A stretch of DNA of 34,535 bases from Hyphococcus sp. Its GTDB lineage: Bacteria; Pseudomonadota; Alphaproteobacteria; Caulobacterales; Parvularculaceae. The first letter of the stretch is position 1; the number at the start of each line of letters is the position of its first letter. The DNA lies in assembly GCA_028285645.1 (NCBI GenBank), contig JANQOV010000108.1:1-34535 (forward strand). The letters are read 5' to 3'. Below are positions 1 through 7,109 of this stretch, piece by piece. The notes under the pieces were generated by a model that saw only the letters and a program-made list of their open reading frames with translations, made no database searches and had not been told where the DNA came from. The translations under genes were made by a program, and so were the position numbers.

Positions 1-182
1 CCTTCTTTCATCTCCCGTTCAACGCCGAAACTGAAACTGTCGGCGACAAACCATTTGCCGCCGTCATATTCGACGCGGGTCGGTTCCGTACCGCGCATGA
101 CGAGCTTGTCGCCGGCCAAAGCCGGAACCATAAAGGCGGCCCATGCGAGGCCTGCTGCGACGAGTGCTGATAATCGTTTCAT
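1..182 (-). CDS. Secreted protein of unknown function (N-terminal part, runs off left edge)
   Basis: Only the first 60 codons are present; the gene continues beyond base 1. The start (CAT at 180-182) is followed by a typical Sec signal peptide: K2-R3, then a hydrophobic Ala/Leu/Val-rich stretch to about residue 24 ending in PALAGD, so the protein is probably exported to the periplasm. The mature part seen contains RGTEPTRVEYDGGKWFVAD. An upstream GGAGGGAGAAATC-like purine run (reverse complement of 184-195) supplies a ribosome site. I do not recognise the family from this fragment. Confidence 0.7.
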   Translation of the reverse strand, partial: MKRLSALVAAGLAWAAFMVPALAGDKLVMRGTEPTRVEYDGGKWFVADSFSFGVEREMKE

Positions 183-335
183 GATTTCTCCCTCCTTAAT
201 CAGTGCAACGACGCACGCATCATAGCCCGCGGGAAGGGGAAAGTCATAAAGTGCACCCATGGGTTTCCCCCTTGTAACTTCGCTGCGCAATCCCTTTATC
301 CATGCCTTCGGTAAGCCAAAGGAGAGCGGGGAGAC

Positions 336-974
336 ATGGTCGCGCCAGCAAAATTCTGGGACAAGAACGCAGAAAAATACGCGAAGTCGCCGGTGCGCGA
401 CGAGGAAGCCTATGAGGCAACGCTCGCGCGGGTGCGCGCGCATCTGCCGGCGGACGCGGTAGCGCTTGAGGTTGGCTGCGGCACAGGCACGACGGCCCTG
501 AAGCTTGCCGGCGATGTTGGCCGGCTCATCTCAACCGACATCTCCGCCAGGATGATCGAGATCGCCGAGGAAAAGCGCCTAGCGGCGAATGCGGACAATA
601 TCGAGCTCCGACAGGCGACATTGGAAGACCATCCCTTCGAGGCGGAAAGCTTTGACGTTGTCATGGCGTTTAACTTTTTGCACTTGCATGACGACATGGC
701 CGCAGCCCTTCGCGAAATCCACAAGCTGGTTAAACCCGGCGGACTGTTCATCTCCAAAACCATTTGCCTTAAGGAGTGGAAATCCTTCCCGGCGCTGATG
801 ATCCATTTGCTCCCGCTCATGAAGCTCGTGGGCAAGGCGCCCGATGTGGTGACTAAGCTCAGTACGGAAGAACTCGACGGCATGATTACCGCCGCCGGGT
901 TCGAGATCATCGAGGCTGACCATTACCCCAAAAAGGCCCGCAACCGTTTTGTCGTTGCGCGCAAGGCGGGGTAA
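336..974 (+). CDS. Class I SAM-dependent methyltransferase
   Basis: 212 aa, normal length for a small soluble Methyltransf_11/25-type enzyme. Motif I EVGCGTGTTA at residues 45-54 binds S-adenosylmethionine, and the acidic residue after strand 2 is in STDIS (D68). A motif IV-like segment FDVVMAFNFLHLHDD and a motif V/VI-like segment ending KPGGLFISKT follow. The closing part, EELDGMITAAGFEIIEAD, is the usual C-terminal strand pair. A purine-rich GGAGAGCGGGGAG run lies just before the ATG. It stands alone between an exported-protein gene on the other strand and a palindrome-rich gap. The methyl acceptor cannot be named; ubiquinone/arsenite-type or antibiotic-type substrates are all possible. 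Confidence 0.88.
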   Translation: MVAPAKFWDKNAEKYAKSPVRDEEAYEATLARVRAHLPADAVALEVGCGTGTTALKLAGDVGRLISTDISARMIEIAEEKRLAANADNIELRQATLEDHPFEAESFDVVMAFNFLHLHDDMAAALREIHKLVKPGGLFISKTICLKEWKSFPALMIHLLPLMKLVGKAPDVVTKLSTEELDGMITAAGFEIIEADHYPKKARNRFVVARKAG

Positions 975-989
975 AGAAAATATCCGTCT

Positions 990-1125
990 TTCCTGCGCCC
1001 GCGCGCGAAGGCGCGCTATTTATAACTTGACCGCCTTCGCGGTCGGGCAGGAATCCAGCTTTAAAAAATAATGGCGCGCGTAGCGCGACTTTGTCATTTG
1101 GACTGGACCCCGGCTTTCGCCGGGG
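990..1125. repeat. Cluster of intergenic palindromes (BIME-like)
   Basis: The 308-bp gap 975-1282 holds no gene but several inverted repeats. TTCCTG at 990-995 pairs with CAGGAA at 1048-1053 around an inner perfect hairpin GACCGC-CTTC-GCGGTC (1029-1044) and a GCGCGC/GCGCGC pair (about 1001-1016). A second hairpin, CCCCGGC-TTTC-GCCGGGG, lies at 1108-1125. The form resembles dispersed alphaproteobacterial intergenic palindromes. It may also end transcription of the methyltransferase gene, but no clear T-run follows. Confidence 0.6.
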
Positions 1126-1282
1126 AGGCGGTTCTGTGCGGTTCTAAAACCCGAAACGCCCAAGGAACGCCCTTTTCCACCGCCAAATCACCCGCTCGTC
1201 GCCCGGTTTTGGTCACGTTTCGCCGTCATTAACCAATTCGTTGCGTTGACGGGGAGGTCAACCGGCACAAAGGGGCGGAACA

Positions 1283-1699
1283 ATGGGCATCAGTGCAGCA
1301 GGGGCGCTCTTTTTGATCGCGGCGGGCGCGACGAATGTCTCCGAATACCTCGATCATGACCGTTATGTAGAAGCAGCAGAGCCAGCGGGCCTCGCCGACA
1401 AAGTGCTGACCGTTGTCGCCGGCGCGGCGACGGCTGCTGCGGTCTATCGGATGTCAGACGATGCGTTCGAATATTTTCCGCTGGAAGGGCGGGTCAGCGG
1501 CAATGGTTTTGACTTTCGCGAATCACTTTCCATGCGGCGCGGCGGTTTCCGGTTTCAACTGTCGGCGATCCGGCAAGGCGGCGGTCCGTCAGTGAGTGCG
1601 GCGCCGAACTTCAGGGACGATTCAAAAAAGATGGCGCATATCATGCCCGGCTATCCGCAGCCGGCGCGCGTGGTGATTGGCGTTAAAATCAATTACTAG
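1283..1699 (+). CDS. Hypothetical protein, 138 aa
   Basis: The start is preceded by AAAGGGGCGGAACA, an acceptable ribosome site. The N-terminus (residues 3-18) is hydrophobic Ala/Gly-rich and could be an uncleaved signal or membrane segment; a second Ala/Val-rich stretch spans about residues 41-56. The C-terminal half is polar and beta-like, ending RVVIGVKINY. Codon use fits the neighbours and no shadowing longer frame competes. I do not recognise a family, and no function is proposed. Confidence 0.6.
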   Translation: MGISAAGALFLIAAGATNVSEYLDHDRYVEAAEPAGLADKVLTVVAGAATAAAVYRMSDDAFEYFPLEGRVSGNGFDFRESLSMRRGGFRFQLSAIRQGGGPSVSAAPNFRDDSKKMAHIMPGYPQPARVVIGVKINY

Positions 1700-1714
1700 C
1701 GGCACGTAGCGGCT

Positions 1715-2023
1715 TTAGGCCTTGGCTTTGCGTCGCGCGTCGAAAGCCGCCATCTGCTCCGGTGTTGCAGGCTTTTGATATTTTTCTTTCCATTCCCCGT
1801 AAGCCATGCCGTAGATGCGGGCGCGGGCGTCGTCTTTTGACATATCAACGCCGTTCGCTTCCGCGGCTTCGCGATACCAGTCGCCCAAACAGTTGCGGCA
1901 GAAATTCGCAAGGATCATCAGATCGATGTTCTGGATGTCTTTGTTGTTATCGAGATGGGATAGGAGCCGGCGGAACGCTGCCGCGTCGAGCTTGTCGCGC
2001 ATGTCGTCGCTAAGTTGAATCAT
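1715..2023 (-). CDS. DUF1244 family protein
   Basis: 102 aa with the chosen start at 2023, because GGAGAGAG sits about 5-8 bases upstream (reverse complement of 2026-2034) and the reading begins MIQLSDDMRDKLDAAAFRRL as in the family. Longer starts up to 2137 would add an unlikely basic extension. The DUF1244 signature is clear: AFRRLLSHL, DVQNIDLM-like DIQNIDLMILANFCRNCL with two conserved Cys, then GDWYREAAE and YGMAYGEWKEKYQ. The family is small, soluble and common in proteobacteria. The biochemical role is not known to me. It is a single gene downstream of nothing obvious on its strand. Confidence 0.9.
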   Translation of the reverse strand: MIQLSDDMRDKLDAAAFRRLLSHLDNNKDIQNIDLMILANFCRNCLGDWYREAAEANGVDMSKDDARARIYGMAYGEWKEKYQKPATPEQMAAFDARRKAKA

Positions 2024-2094
2024 TTCTCTCTCCATCATCGCATGCATATTGACGGAAAGACTTAACCTGCGCAGCGGGCGGCGCAAGCGAAATT

Positions 2095-2130
2095 GCGAAG
2101 CTTTCGAACGCATGGCGCCGAAAGCTTCGC
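2095..2130. repeat. Strong 12-bp inverted repeat between two minus-strand genes
   Basis: GCGAAGCTTTCG (2095-2106) and CGAAAGCTTCGC (2119-2130) are perfect inverted copies around a 12-base loop. The hairpin lies 23 bases past the stop of the minus-strand gene 2153-2614 and before the DUF1244 start. It could be a 3' stabiliser or a Rho-independent-like stop, but there is no run of T after it on the minus strand. Confidence 0.6.
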
Positions 2131-2152
2131 TCCCCAATGGCTGATCGCTCAG

Positions 2153-2614
2153 CTAAAGGTATTGAATGCGCGCGCGCGGGCTGCAGTCACGATTGGCGAT
2201 GCGGCGAAGGCGCCGGTGCGGAACATAATAGGCTTCAGGGCCCTTGACGAGCACGGAACAGACAAGCTGTTGGCGGCCGCTGCGGGTCCAGTAGATTTCC
2301 TCCACGAGAACGATGCGCGCGCGGTATTTGGTGCGGTAAGTCTCGCGATGCACAACACGGCTGTGCGGCCTGCGGCGCGAATAGCGGTCATAACCGCGAT
2401 CATAGCGGTCCCTGCGATTGTACCGGTCGCCGCGGTGAGCAGCTGTTTGGTAATGATCGCTCACCGGACCATCGTTATAAAAGGCGGCGTTGTAAGAGCG
2501 CTGATCGTGGGTTTCAGGAGCGTAGGCCGGCTGGTTTTCAGCGGCCGCTTGCGCGCCGCCAAAGGCGGCGGCTGAAAAAACGAAAGCGATAACAGATTTT
2601 GTGATGTTGTTCAT
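2153..2614 (-). CDS. Exported Arg/Tyr-rich protein of unknown function
   Basis: 153 aa from the start at 2614, chosen because GGAGG lies 5 bases upstream and the reading begins with a textbook signal peptide: MNNITKSV, a hydrophobic Ala/Phe core, and cleavage near GGAQAAAEN. The mature N-terminal part holds a Tyr/His/Asp-rich stretch and then a short degenerate repeat of [DR]RY units (about residues 55-80, e.g. DRYNRRDRYDRGYDRYSRRR). The C-terminal part contains YRARIVLVEEIYWTRSGRQ, two Cys, and ends in a basic YVPHRRLRRIA stretch. It is very basic, so interaction with nucleic acid, polyanionic glycan or the membrane is possible, but that is inference. No family recognised. Confidence 0.72.
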   Translation of the reverse strand: MNNITKSVIAFVFSAAAFGGAQAAAENQPAYAPETHDQRSYNAAFYNDGPVSDHYQTAAHRGDRYNRRDRYDRGYDRYSRRRPHSRVVHRETYRTKYRARIVLVEEIYWTRSGRQQLVCSVLVKGPEAYYVPHRRLRRIANRDCSPRARIQYL

Positions 2615-2781
2615 GTCGTCCTCCAAGCTTGCCCCAGCCTGAGTTGGACAATGGGAGGAGTGACAAGCAATTGCGGCGAAACTAGCGCAAGGCCCGCCGC
2701 AAAGCGGACACAATTAGAGGTCGACGCCTTACGCGCCAGCTTCCCGCACAAGCTTAATTCGTAGTCTGATTAAAGAGCGGT

Positions 2782-2994
2782 TTAGCCTTCGGCGGGCGCT
2801 GCCGGTTCGCCTTCCTGGCCGCCAAGGAAACCGCTGACGATGTCGCCGCCTTGGGCGATCATGCCGTCAATGCTGTTGAGGACGTAATCCGGCGCGCCAT
2901 ATTTTGCGCCGCCATACCAGCCCGCCGCCAAAACAATGACCGGCACGGTCATATTGCGCGGCAGCGCGCCCAAAACTCTAAAAAACATATGCAT
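2782..2994 (-). CDS. Small single-pass membrane protein
   Basis: 70 aa from the start at 2994 (a start six bases later at 2988 is equally possible; the GGGG upstream is a weak ribosome site). After MHMFFRVLGALPRN there is one hydrophobic segment, MTVPVIVLAAGWYGGAKYG (about residues 15-33). A polar tail with Gly-rich sequence and a Glu/Pro/Ala end (GGQEGEPAAPAEG) follows. An upstream extension to 3054 exists but is basic and looks non-coding. Function unknown. Confidence 0.5.
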   Translation of the reverse strand: MHMFFRVLGALPRNMTVPVIVLAAGWYGGAKYGAPDYVLNSIDGMIAQGGDIVSGFLGGQEGEPAAPAEG

Positions 2995-3090
2995 AATCAA
3001 ACCCCAATGTCGGCCCCGACGGGAGTTTACCATAAAAAGCCGGCCTGAGGCCACTCACAATATATGACGTTTCGGAGACGGGTCGCGCCT

Positions 3091-3492
3091 TCAGGCTTTG
3101 CTTTTTTGCTTGCGTTTGTAATGGGCGATCACCGGCGAAAAATCTTTGGCGGCGCTGGCGCGCAGCATTTCCGTGAAGGCGGGGGCATCCAGCTTGGCAA
3201 GGTCCGCAATATTAAGACAGCCTTTTTGCGGCTTAACGCCGGCAAGATCTTTTGCGAGCGCGAAAATATCCGGGTTGGCGTACATCACCATGGAATGAAA
3301 CGTAAAACCGGATTTGGTTTGCGCAAGCGCGTATTTCATTACGCTGTCTTCTTCGTAAAGCAGCGCGTCCTTGGCGCTCATCATGGCGCCTTCGCGCTCG
3401 GCTATAGCTTTGTCTTCATTGCGGATGATGGCGCGTAATGCATCGATGCGGGCCTGGTCGTCTTCTTTAAGATGATCGCGAAAACTCGCCAT
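3091..3492 (-). CDS. DUF1801-like protein
   Basis: 133 aa, soluble, alpha/beta. The layout resembles the YdhG/DUF1801 fold: an N-terminal helical pair, then YALAQTKSGFTFHSMVMYAN as the central sheet, a QKGCLNI strand, LDAPAFTEMLRASAAK helix, and a Lys-rich tail KRKQKSKA. The match is by shape and a few residues only. A more typical DUF1801 protein is encoded at 16004-16468. It starts five bases after the stop of the upstream lipoprotein gene (3498-3728), whose stop codon overlaps its weak AGG ribosome site, so the two are probably co-transcribed. Confidence 0.6.
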   Translation of the reverse strand: MASFRDHLKEDDQARIDALRAIIRNEDKAIAEREGAMMSAKDALLYEEDSVMKYALAQTKSGFTFHSMVMYANPDIFALAKDLAGVKPQKGCLNIADLAKLDAPAFTEMLRASAAKDFSPVIAHYKRKQKSKA

Positions 3493-3497
3493 AAAAC

Positions 3498-3728
3498 CTA
3501 GCCGTCGCCAGACAAGAGATCGGCCGGGCCTTTCTTGCCGTCGACTTCATCCCGGCAGGATTGTTCAATCATCTCCCAGGCGACAGAGACGGCCATATTG
3601 TCCTGTAGGCACTGGTCATAGGCGGCTTGTTGTTCGGCGGTCCAGCCATTGTCATTAGCGCCTTGATCCGTGCTGGAACAGGCGGAACTTGCAGCCATCG
3701 CTGCGAGAACAATTATCGATCGGCGCAT
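3498..3728 (-). CDS. Small putative lipoprotein
   Basis: 76 aa from the start at 3728, chosen because the reading then opens with a lipoprotein-type leader MRRSIIVLAAMAASSACSST; the Cys at residue 17 would be lipidated, although the lipobox SSAC lacks the preferred Leu at -3. The mature part has two further Cys (DQCLQDN and EQSCRDE) spaced to form a disulfide in a short helical hairpin. A longer start at 3767 would place 13 residues before the signal and is less likely. First gene of a probable two-gene unit with 3091-3492. Function unknown. Confidence 0.62.
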   Translation of the reverse strand: MRRSIIVLAAMAASSACSSTDQGANDNGWTAEQQAAYDQCLQDNMAVSVAWEMIEQSCRDEVDGKKGPADLLSGDG

Positions 3729-3816
3729 CTCACTTACATACTCGTCGCAAAGTGCGCCGCGAAGCAAGCAATTCCGTTGTTGCGCCGCGGCGAATGCCCT
3801 AAACTCGCTTCATCAT

Positions 3817-4881
3817 TTAATTCGGGCAGATCATGACATGGCCGTCAAACACCGCGCCAATGATGAGCGTTCCCTCATGGGCGGCTGCGACCGACGAGCC
3901 GTTGATCTCGCCTTCCGTTGAAACAAAGACGGTTTCGACATCACCCGCGGCTGGGTCAATTCGCACCGCATGGGACGGCGCGATTTCATTCTTGTCTTTG
4001 GCGTGGGCCAGAAAATCGAAAACCCTGGAGTGTCCCGCCGTCCACAAAATGCCTTCGGCGTCCACTTCGACATTATCCGGGCCCGTCGGAACTTTAATGG
4101 CGCTGCGCCGCGTAATTTCTCCGCTTGTGATGTCACGCTCGAAGAGCGCGATGCGGCGTTTCAGGACTTCCGCAACGTAAAGCGTATTCCCGTCTTCAGA
4201 GATGTTGATCCCATTTCCGTAGGTAAGGTTCTTCTCGATGAGCCTTCCCTTGGCGCCGTCGTAATAGACAATGCTTGAGAAGGGCAGCGCCATATAGGAT
4301 TCCAGCACCGCCATCACGCCTTCTTCATAGCCCCGGTCATTGGTTGCGTAAAAGCTGTCCGGGCCAACAGCGACAAGATCGTTAGGAGAGTGCATTTCCG
4401 GAAAAGAGATGCTGTCGAGATGAACAAGGTCGCCGCCGTCTGCAATCGCGCTTGCGTCAAACACTTCCACCACTTCCGCGCCGCTGGTCGGGTGGTTGAT
4501 GACAAAAAGCCGCCGCTCGCCATTGTCGCCACGCCAAAGGCTGATCCCATGCGGCAGAAAATCATCCGACGGCGGCGTAATACGGCGCAGGCTCGCTGTA
4601 TCGCCTAACGCAAAGACATAAACGCCATTGGCGGGGTTGGTTCCTTCAGCGCCGGTTTCGTTGTACCAGGCGCGACGGTCGGCAGCGGATACAAAGACCA
4701 GTCCCGTTTCAGGGTCGATGGTGACGTCTTCCGTTCCCGGCGCAACATCAAGCCGTTCACATTGGCCGACAAGCATCGGCTCAAGCTGGGCGAAATAACC
4801 CGATAACGGAACAATATGCGCTAGCGCCCAGGCGATTGCGCCGAAGATGACCAATCCAAATAAAGTGACGATCGATTGCAT
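3817..4881 (-). CDS. Paraoxonase (PON)-like arylesterase/lactonase
   Basis: 354 aa, the same length as animal paraoxonases, which are six-bladed calcium-dependent beta-propellers hydrolysing lactones and aryl esters. From memory of PON1 the metal and catalytic landmarks can be matched: E51-D52 (TED), H111 (LPHGIS), H130 (INHP), N167-D168 (SPNDLVAVG), N223 (YGNGINIS) and D269-N270 (PDNVEVD). Cys41 and Cys352 sit where the PON1 disulfide joins the two ends. The N-terminus is an uncleaved hydrophobic anchor (about residues 4-24), so the propeller should face the periplasm. A generic SMP-30/gluconolactonase assignment is the alternative, but PON-type spacing fits better. The gene is monocistronic and divergent from the lipoprotein gene at 4993. 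Confidence 0.85.
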   Translation of the reverse strand: MQSIVTLFGLVIFGAIAWALAHIVPLSGYFAQLEPMLVGQCERLDVAPGTEDVTIDPETGLVFVSAADRRAWYNETGAEGTNPANGVYVFALGDTASLRRITPPSDDFLPHGISLWRGDNGERRLFVINHPTSGAEVVEVFDASAIADGGDLVHLDSISFPEMHSPNDLVAVGPDSFYATNDRGYEEGVMAVLESYMALPFSSIVYYDGAKGRLIEKNLTYGNGINISEDGNTLYVAEVLKRRIALFERDITSGEITRRSAIKVPTGPDNVEVDAEGILWTAGHSRVFDFLAHAKDKNEIAPSHAVRIDPAAGDVETVFVSTEGEINGSSVAAAHEGTLIIGAVFDGHVMICPN

Positions 4882-4992
4882 TCGCCGGCCCCCTGCATGC
4901 TTGTAATCGTGATATCCAGCAGGCTTCCAAAATTGTCGGCCTCATGCAAGCGTTCTATCATACCACTCAAATGATCTCAGAGATGATGCGCC

Positions 4993-5403
4993 ATGCGATA
5001 CTTACTGATTTTGCTAATGTCCGCTTTGCTGTGGGCGTGTGCGCCGCAAGAAACAACGACGCCCGAAAACGAGGGAACGTCCGAGCCGGCCAAATCGCTT
5101 GAGGAGCAGCGCGAAGAGGCGATTGCAAATTTTGATCATGAAGCCTGCCAAGCCAAAGGCGGCGAGATGCGCATTGACGGCCTGCTGGGCATGCCGCGCT
5201 GCACCATTCCTTATGCGGATGCTGGCGCGCCCTGCACGGATCATAGCGATTGCGAGGGGCGGTGTCTCAATGACGATAGCGTCACCGATTATGACGCGCC
5301 GCCGGGCGAGGCGAGGGGCCTTTGCGAAGCGGACGACAGTCCCTTTGGTTGCTATGCTGAGATCGAAAACGGAACGCTGGCGCCGGCAATTTGCGTCGAT
5401 TGA
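4993..5403 (+). CDS. Cys-rich lipoprotein of unknown function
   Basis: 136 aa. The leader MRYLLILLMSALLWACAPQ has a lipobox LWAC, with Cys16 as the lipidated residue. After an acidic Thr/Glu/Pro linker and a short helix (LEEQREEAIANFDHEAC), the mature part carries eight more Cys in pairs: HEACQAKGG, MPRCTIP, APCTDHSDCEGRCL, GLCEAD, FGCYAE, AICVD at the end. This is the pattern of a small disulfide-stabilised extracytoplasmic domain. I cannot name a family. It is divergent from the paraoxonase-like gene and precedes the SDR gene by 68 bases. Confidence 0.75.
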   Translation: MRYLLILLMSALLWACAPQETTTPENEGTSEPAKSLEEQREEAIANFDHEACQAKGGEMRIDGLLGMPRCTIPYADAGAPCTDHSDCEGRCLNDDSVTDYDAPPGEARGLCEADDSPFGCYAEIENGTLAPAICVD

Positions 5404-5471
5404 GAAATATGCGTGTCGCCTCCATCGCCGCCGTTTGACGTTTGGGCAATGCAGCGTAAGCCTTCTCTGGC

Positions 5472-6341
5472 ATGACATCGAAACGGATACTTGTAGTCGG
5501 CGCCGGCGGCGCGCTGGGCGGAGCGATTGTTCGATCGCTTTTGCGGGACGGTCATCGCGTATTGGCGACATTGCGAACAAGGCGGCCTGACATCGAAAGC
5601 GTCCTCAAGGAAACTGGCGCAGAACTCCAGCGGCTTGATCTTCAGGATGACGAAGTAGTGCAGAAGGCATTGTCAGAAATCGACGCTGCGATCTTCACGC
5701 CAATTCTTTCCACGTCGAAGACAGCCGCGCAGTTTCTAAAGCCCGGGCAAAGATCCGTCTTCTTCTCCAGCAATAATGTCGAAATCGATCCGGATGATGC
5801 TGTCTATGCGGAACTTTTAGGCGCGGAAGACGTAGTGCGCGCTGTAGCGCCGGCGGCGACGATTTTGCGCCCGACCATGATCTACGGCTATCCGGGCGAC
5901 GGCAATCTTTCACGGCTCGCTGCTTTCATGAAGCGGTTTCCAGTCGCGCCGATGCCAGGCGCTGGCGGCGCCCTGCAGCAACCGGTCTATTACGAGGATC
6001 TAGCGGAGGTTGCTGCCGCGGTTATTTTTGACGAGACGCTTGCCGGCAAGACGCGCTCTATCGCCGGCCCAGAAGCCATATCTCAGCGCGAACTCTACGC
6101 CGCGGTTGGCGACGCCATCGGAAAGCGCGTGATGCTGGCGCCGCTGCCGGTCAATGCTGTTGCCGGGCTGGTGAAGGGGAGCGAGGGGCTTGGGCTGCGG
6201 CTTCCGGTCAAGGCCGCACAACTCACGCGGGCAAGCCTTAATAAGACGCCGCGGAGCGCTGACGCGATCCTTACCGGGACGCCGCTCAAGGCCGGCCTTG
6301 CCGAAATGGTCAAAGCGATGGGCCGCCCCGGCGGCTCTTGA
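5472..6341 (+). CDS. Atypical NAD(P)-binding SDR / NmrA-like protein
   Basis: 289 aa with an N-terminal Rossmann motif, ILVVGAGGALGGAIVRSLL (residues 6-24), and the extended-SDR phrases SVFFSSN, LRPTMIYGYPGDGNLSRL and LQQPVYYEDLAEV. This resembles the complex I NDUFA9-like and NmrA-like atypical SDRs that use the fold for binding or for sugar/isoprenoid substrates. The expected active-site Tyr-x-x-x-Lys is degraded: the region reads VYAELLGAEDV, with no Lys at the fourth place. It may therefore be a cofactor-binding rather than a catalytic protein. There is no convincing ribosome site before the ATG. Confidence 0.85.
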   Translation: MTSKRILVVGAGGALGGAIVRSLLRDGHRVLATLRTRRPDIESVLKETGAELQRLDLQDDEVVQKALSEIDAAIFTPILSTSKTAAQFLKPGQRSVFFSSNNVEIDPDDAVYAELLGAEDVVRAVAPAATILRPTMIYGYPGDGNLSRLAAFMKRFPVAPMPGAGGALQQPVYYEDLAEVAAAVIFDETLAGKTRSIAGPEAISQRELYAAVGDAIGKRVMLAPLPVNAVAGLVKGSEGLGLRLPVKAAQLTRASLNKTPRSADAILTGTPLKAGLAEMVKAMGRPGGS

Positions 6342-6392
6342 CGACGCAATCCGGGGCGCCTAGCTAACGGTTTCAAGCCAAGAGGAACCGTC

Positions 6393-6728
6393 ATGAGCAA
6401 TTCCGTCCACGACGCCATCAAGTCACAGATCGACGCCAACCCGGTGATGCTGTTCATGAAAGGCACGCCGCAATTCCCGCAATGCGGATTTTCGTCCGCC
6501 GTGGTGCAAATTCTCGATTATCTCGGCGTTGAGTTCGGCTCAGCAAACGTCCTTGAATCCGACGACCTGCGCCAGGGCGTCAAAGACTTTTCCGATTGGC
6601 CGACTGTGCCGCAGCTCTATGTCAAAGGCGAATTTGTCGGCGGCAGTGACATCGTCCGCGAGATGTTTGAGAAGGGCGAACTTCGCCCATTCCTTGAAGG
6701 AAAAGGCGTTCCTGTCGCCGCTCAATAA
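6393..6728 (+). CDS. grxD: Monothiol glutaredoxin, Grx4/GrxD type
   Basis: 111 aa, full length for single-domain CGFS glutaredoxins, which bind a [2Fe-2S] cluster with glutathione and deliver it to apoproteins, often together with BolA. The active site FPQCGFSS has Cys31 in the CGFS motif. The glutathione-binding features follow: KGTP at 23-26, the WPTVPQLYVKGEFVGGSDIV block with cis-Pro, and the GG-[ST]-D element. GAGGA lies 6-8 bases before the ATG. BolA, the usual neighbour in alphaproteobacteria, is not in the window. Located in the cytosol. Confidence 0.97.
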   Translation: MSNSVHDAIKSQIDANPVMLFMKGTPQFPQCGFSSAVVQILDYLGVEFGSANVLESDDLRQGVKDFSDWPTVPQLYVKGEFVGGSDIVREMFEKGELRPFLEGKGVPVAAQ

Positions 6729-6732
6729 GCGG

Positions 6733-6963
6733 TTATTTTCCGGCAGGCAATTGCAGCGTTCGAGTTTTTCTCTGTGCGCTCTTTCCTGATTTTAGCGCAT
6801 CAGGATCGACACGCGCGGCCGCGCCCGATAACGCCTCCGCAATCTGATCTTGTTGATCCGAGCGCAGCCGTCTGAATAAGGCGTCGGCGCGCGCGCGCCG
6901 CGATTGCGCAGTTGGCCCCAATCGCAGGAGTAACTCCTGCGTCGTCAAGTCCATACGGCCCAT
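6733..6963 (-). CDS. Small hypothetical protein, 76 aa
   Basis: The start at 6963 is chosen because GGGGGG lies upstream and the reading opens MGRMDLTTQELLLRLGPTAQ; a start at 6954 is also possible. The protein is helical and basic, with RRARADALFRRLRSDQQDQ and a tail rich in Lys/Arg. It ends four bases after the grxD stop on the opposite strand (convergent). No family recognised; coding nature rests on ribosome site and composition. Confidence 0.5.
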   Translation of the reverse strand: MGRMDLTTQELLLRLGPTAQSRRARADALFRRLRSDQQDQIAEALSGAAARVDPDALKSGKSAQRKTRTLQLPAGK

Positions 6964-7109
6964 TCTAAGCCCCCCGGCTATAGTTCCACACTGGCGTGCA
7001 TTGAGCACGACCTCAAAGGGCGGGGATTGGGCTGATGGTCAAACTATTCCGCGCCCTTACGGTAAAGAGTGATTCGGATTGGTTAACAGAACGTAAACGG
7101 CGGTGTGTG

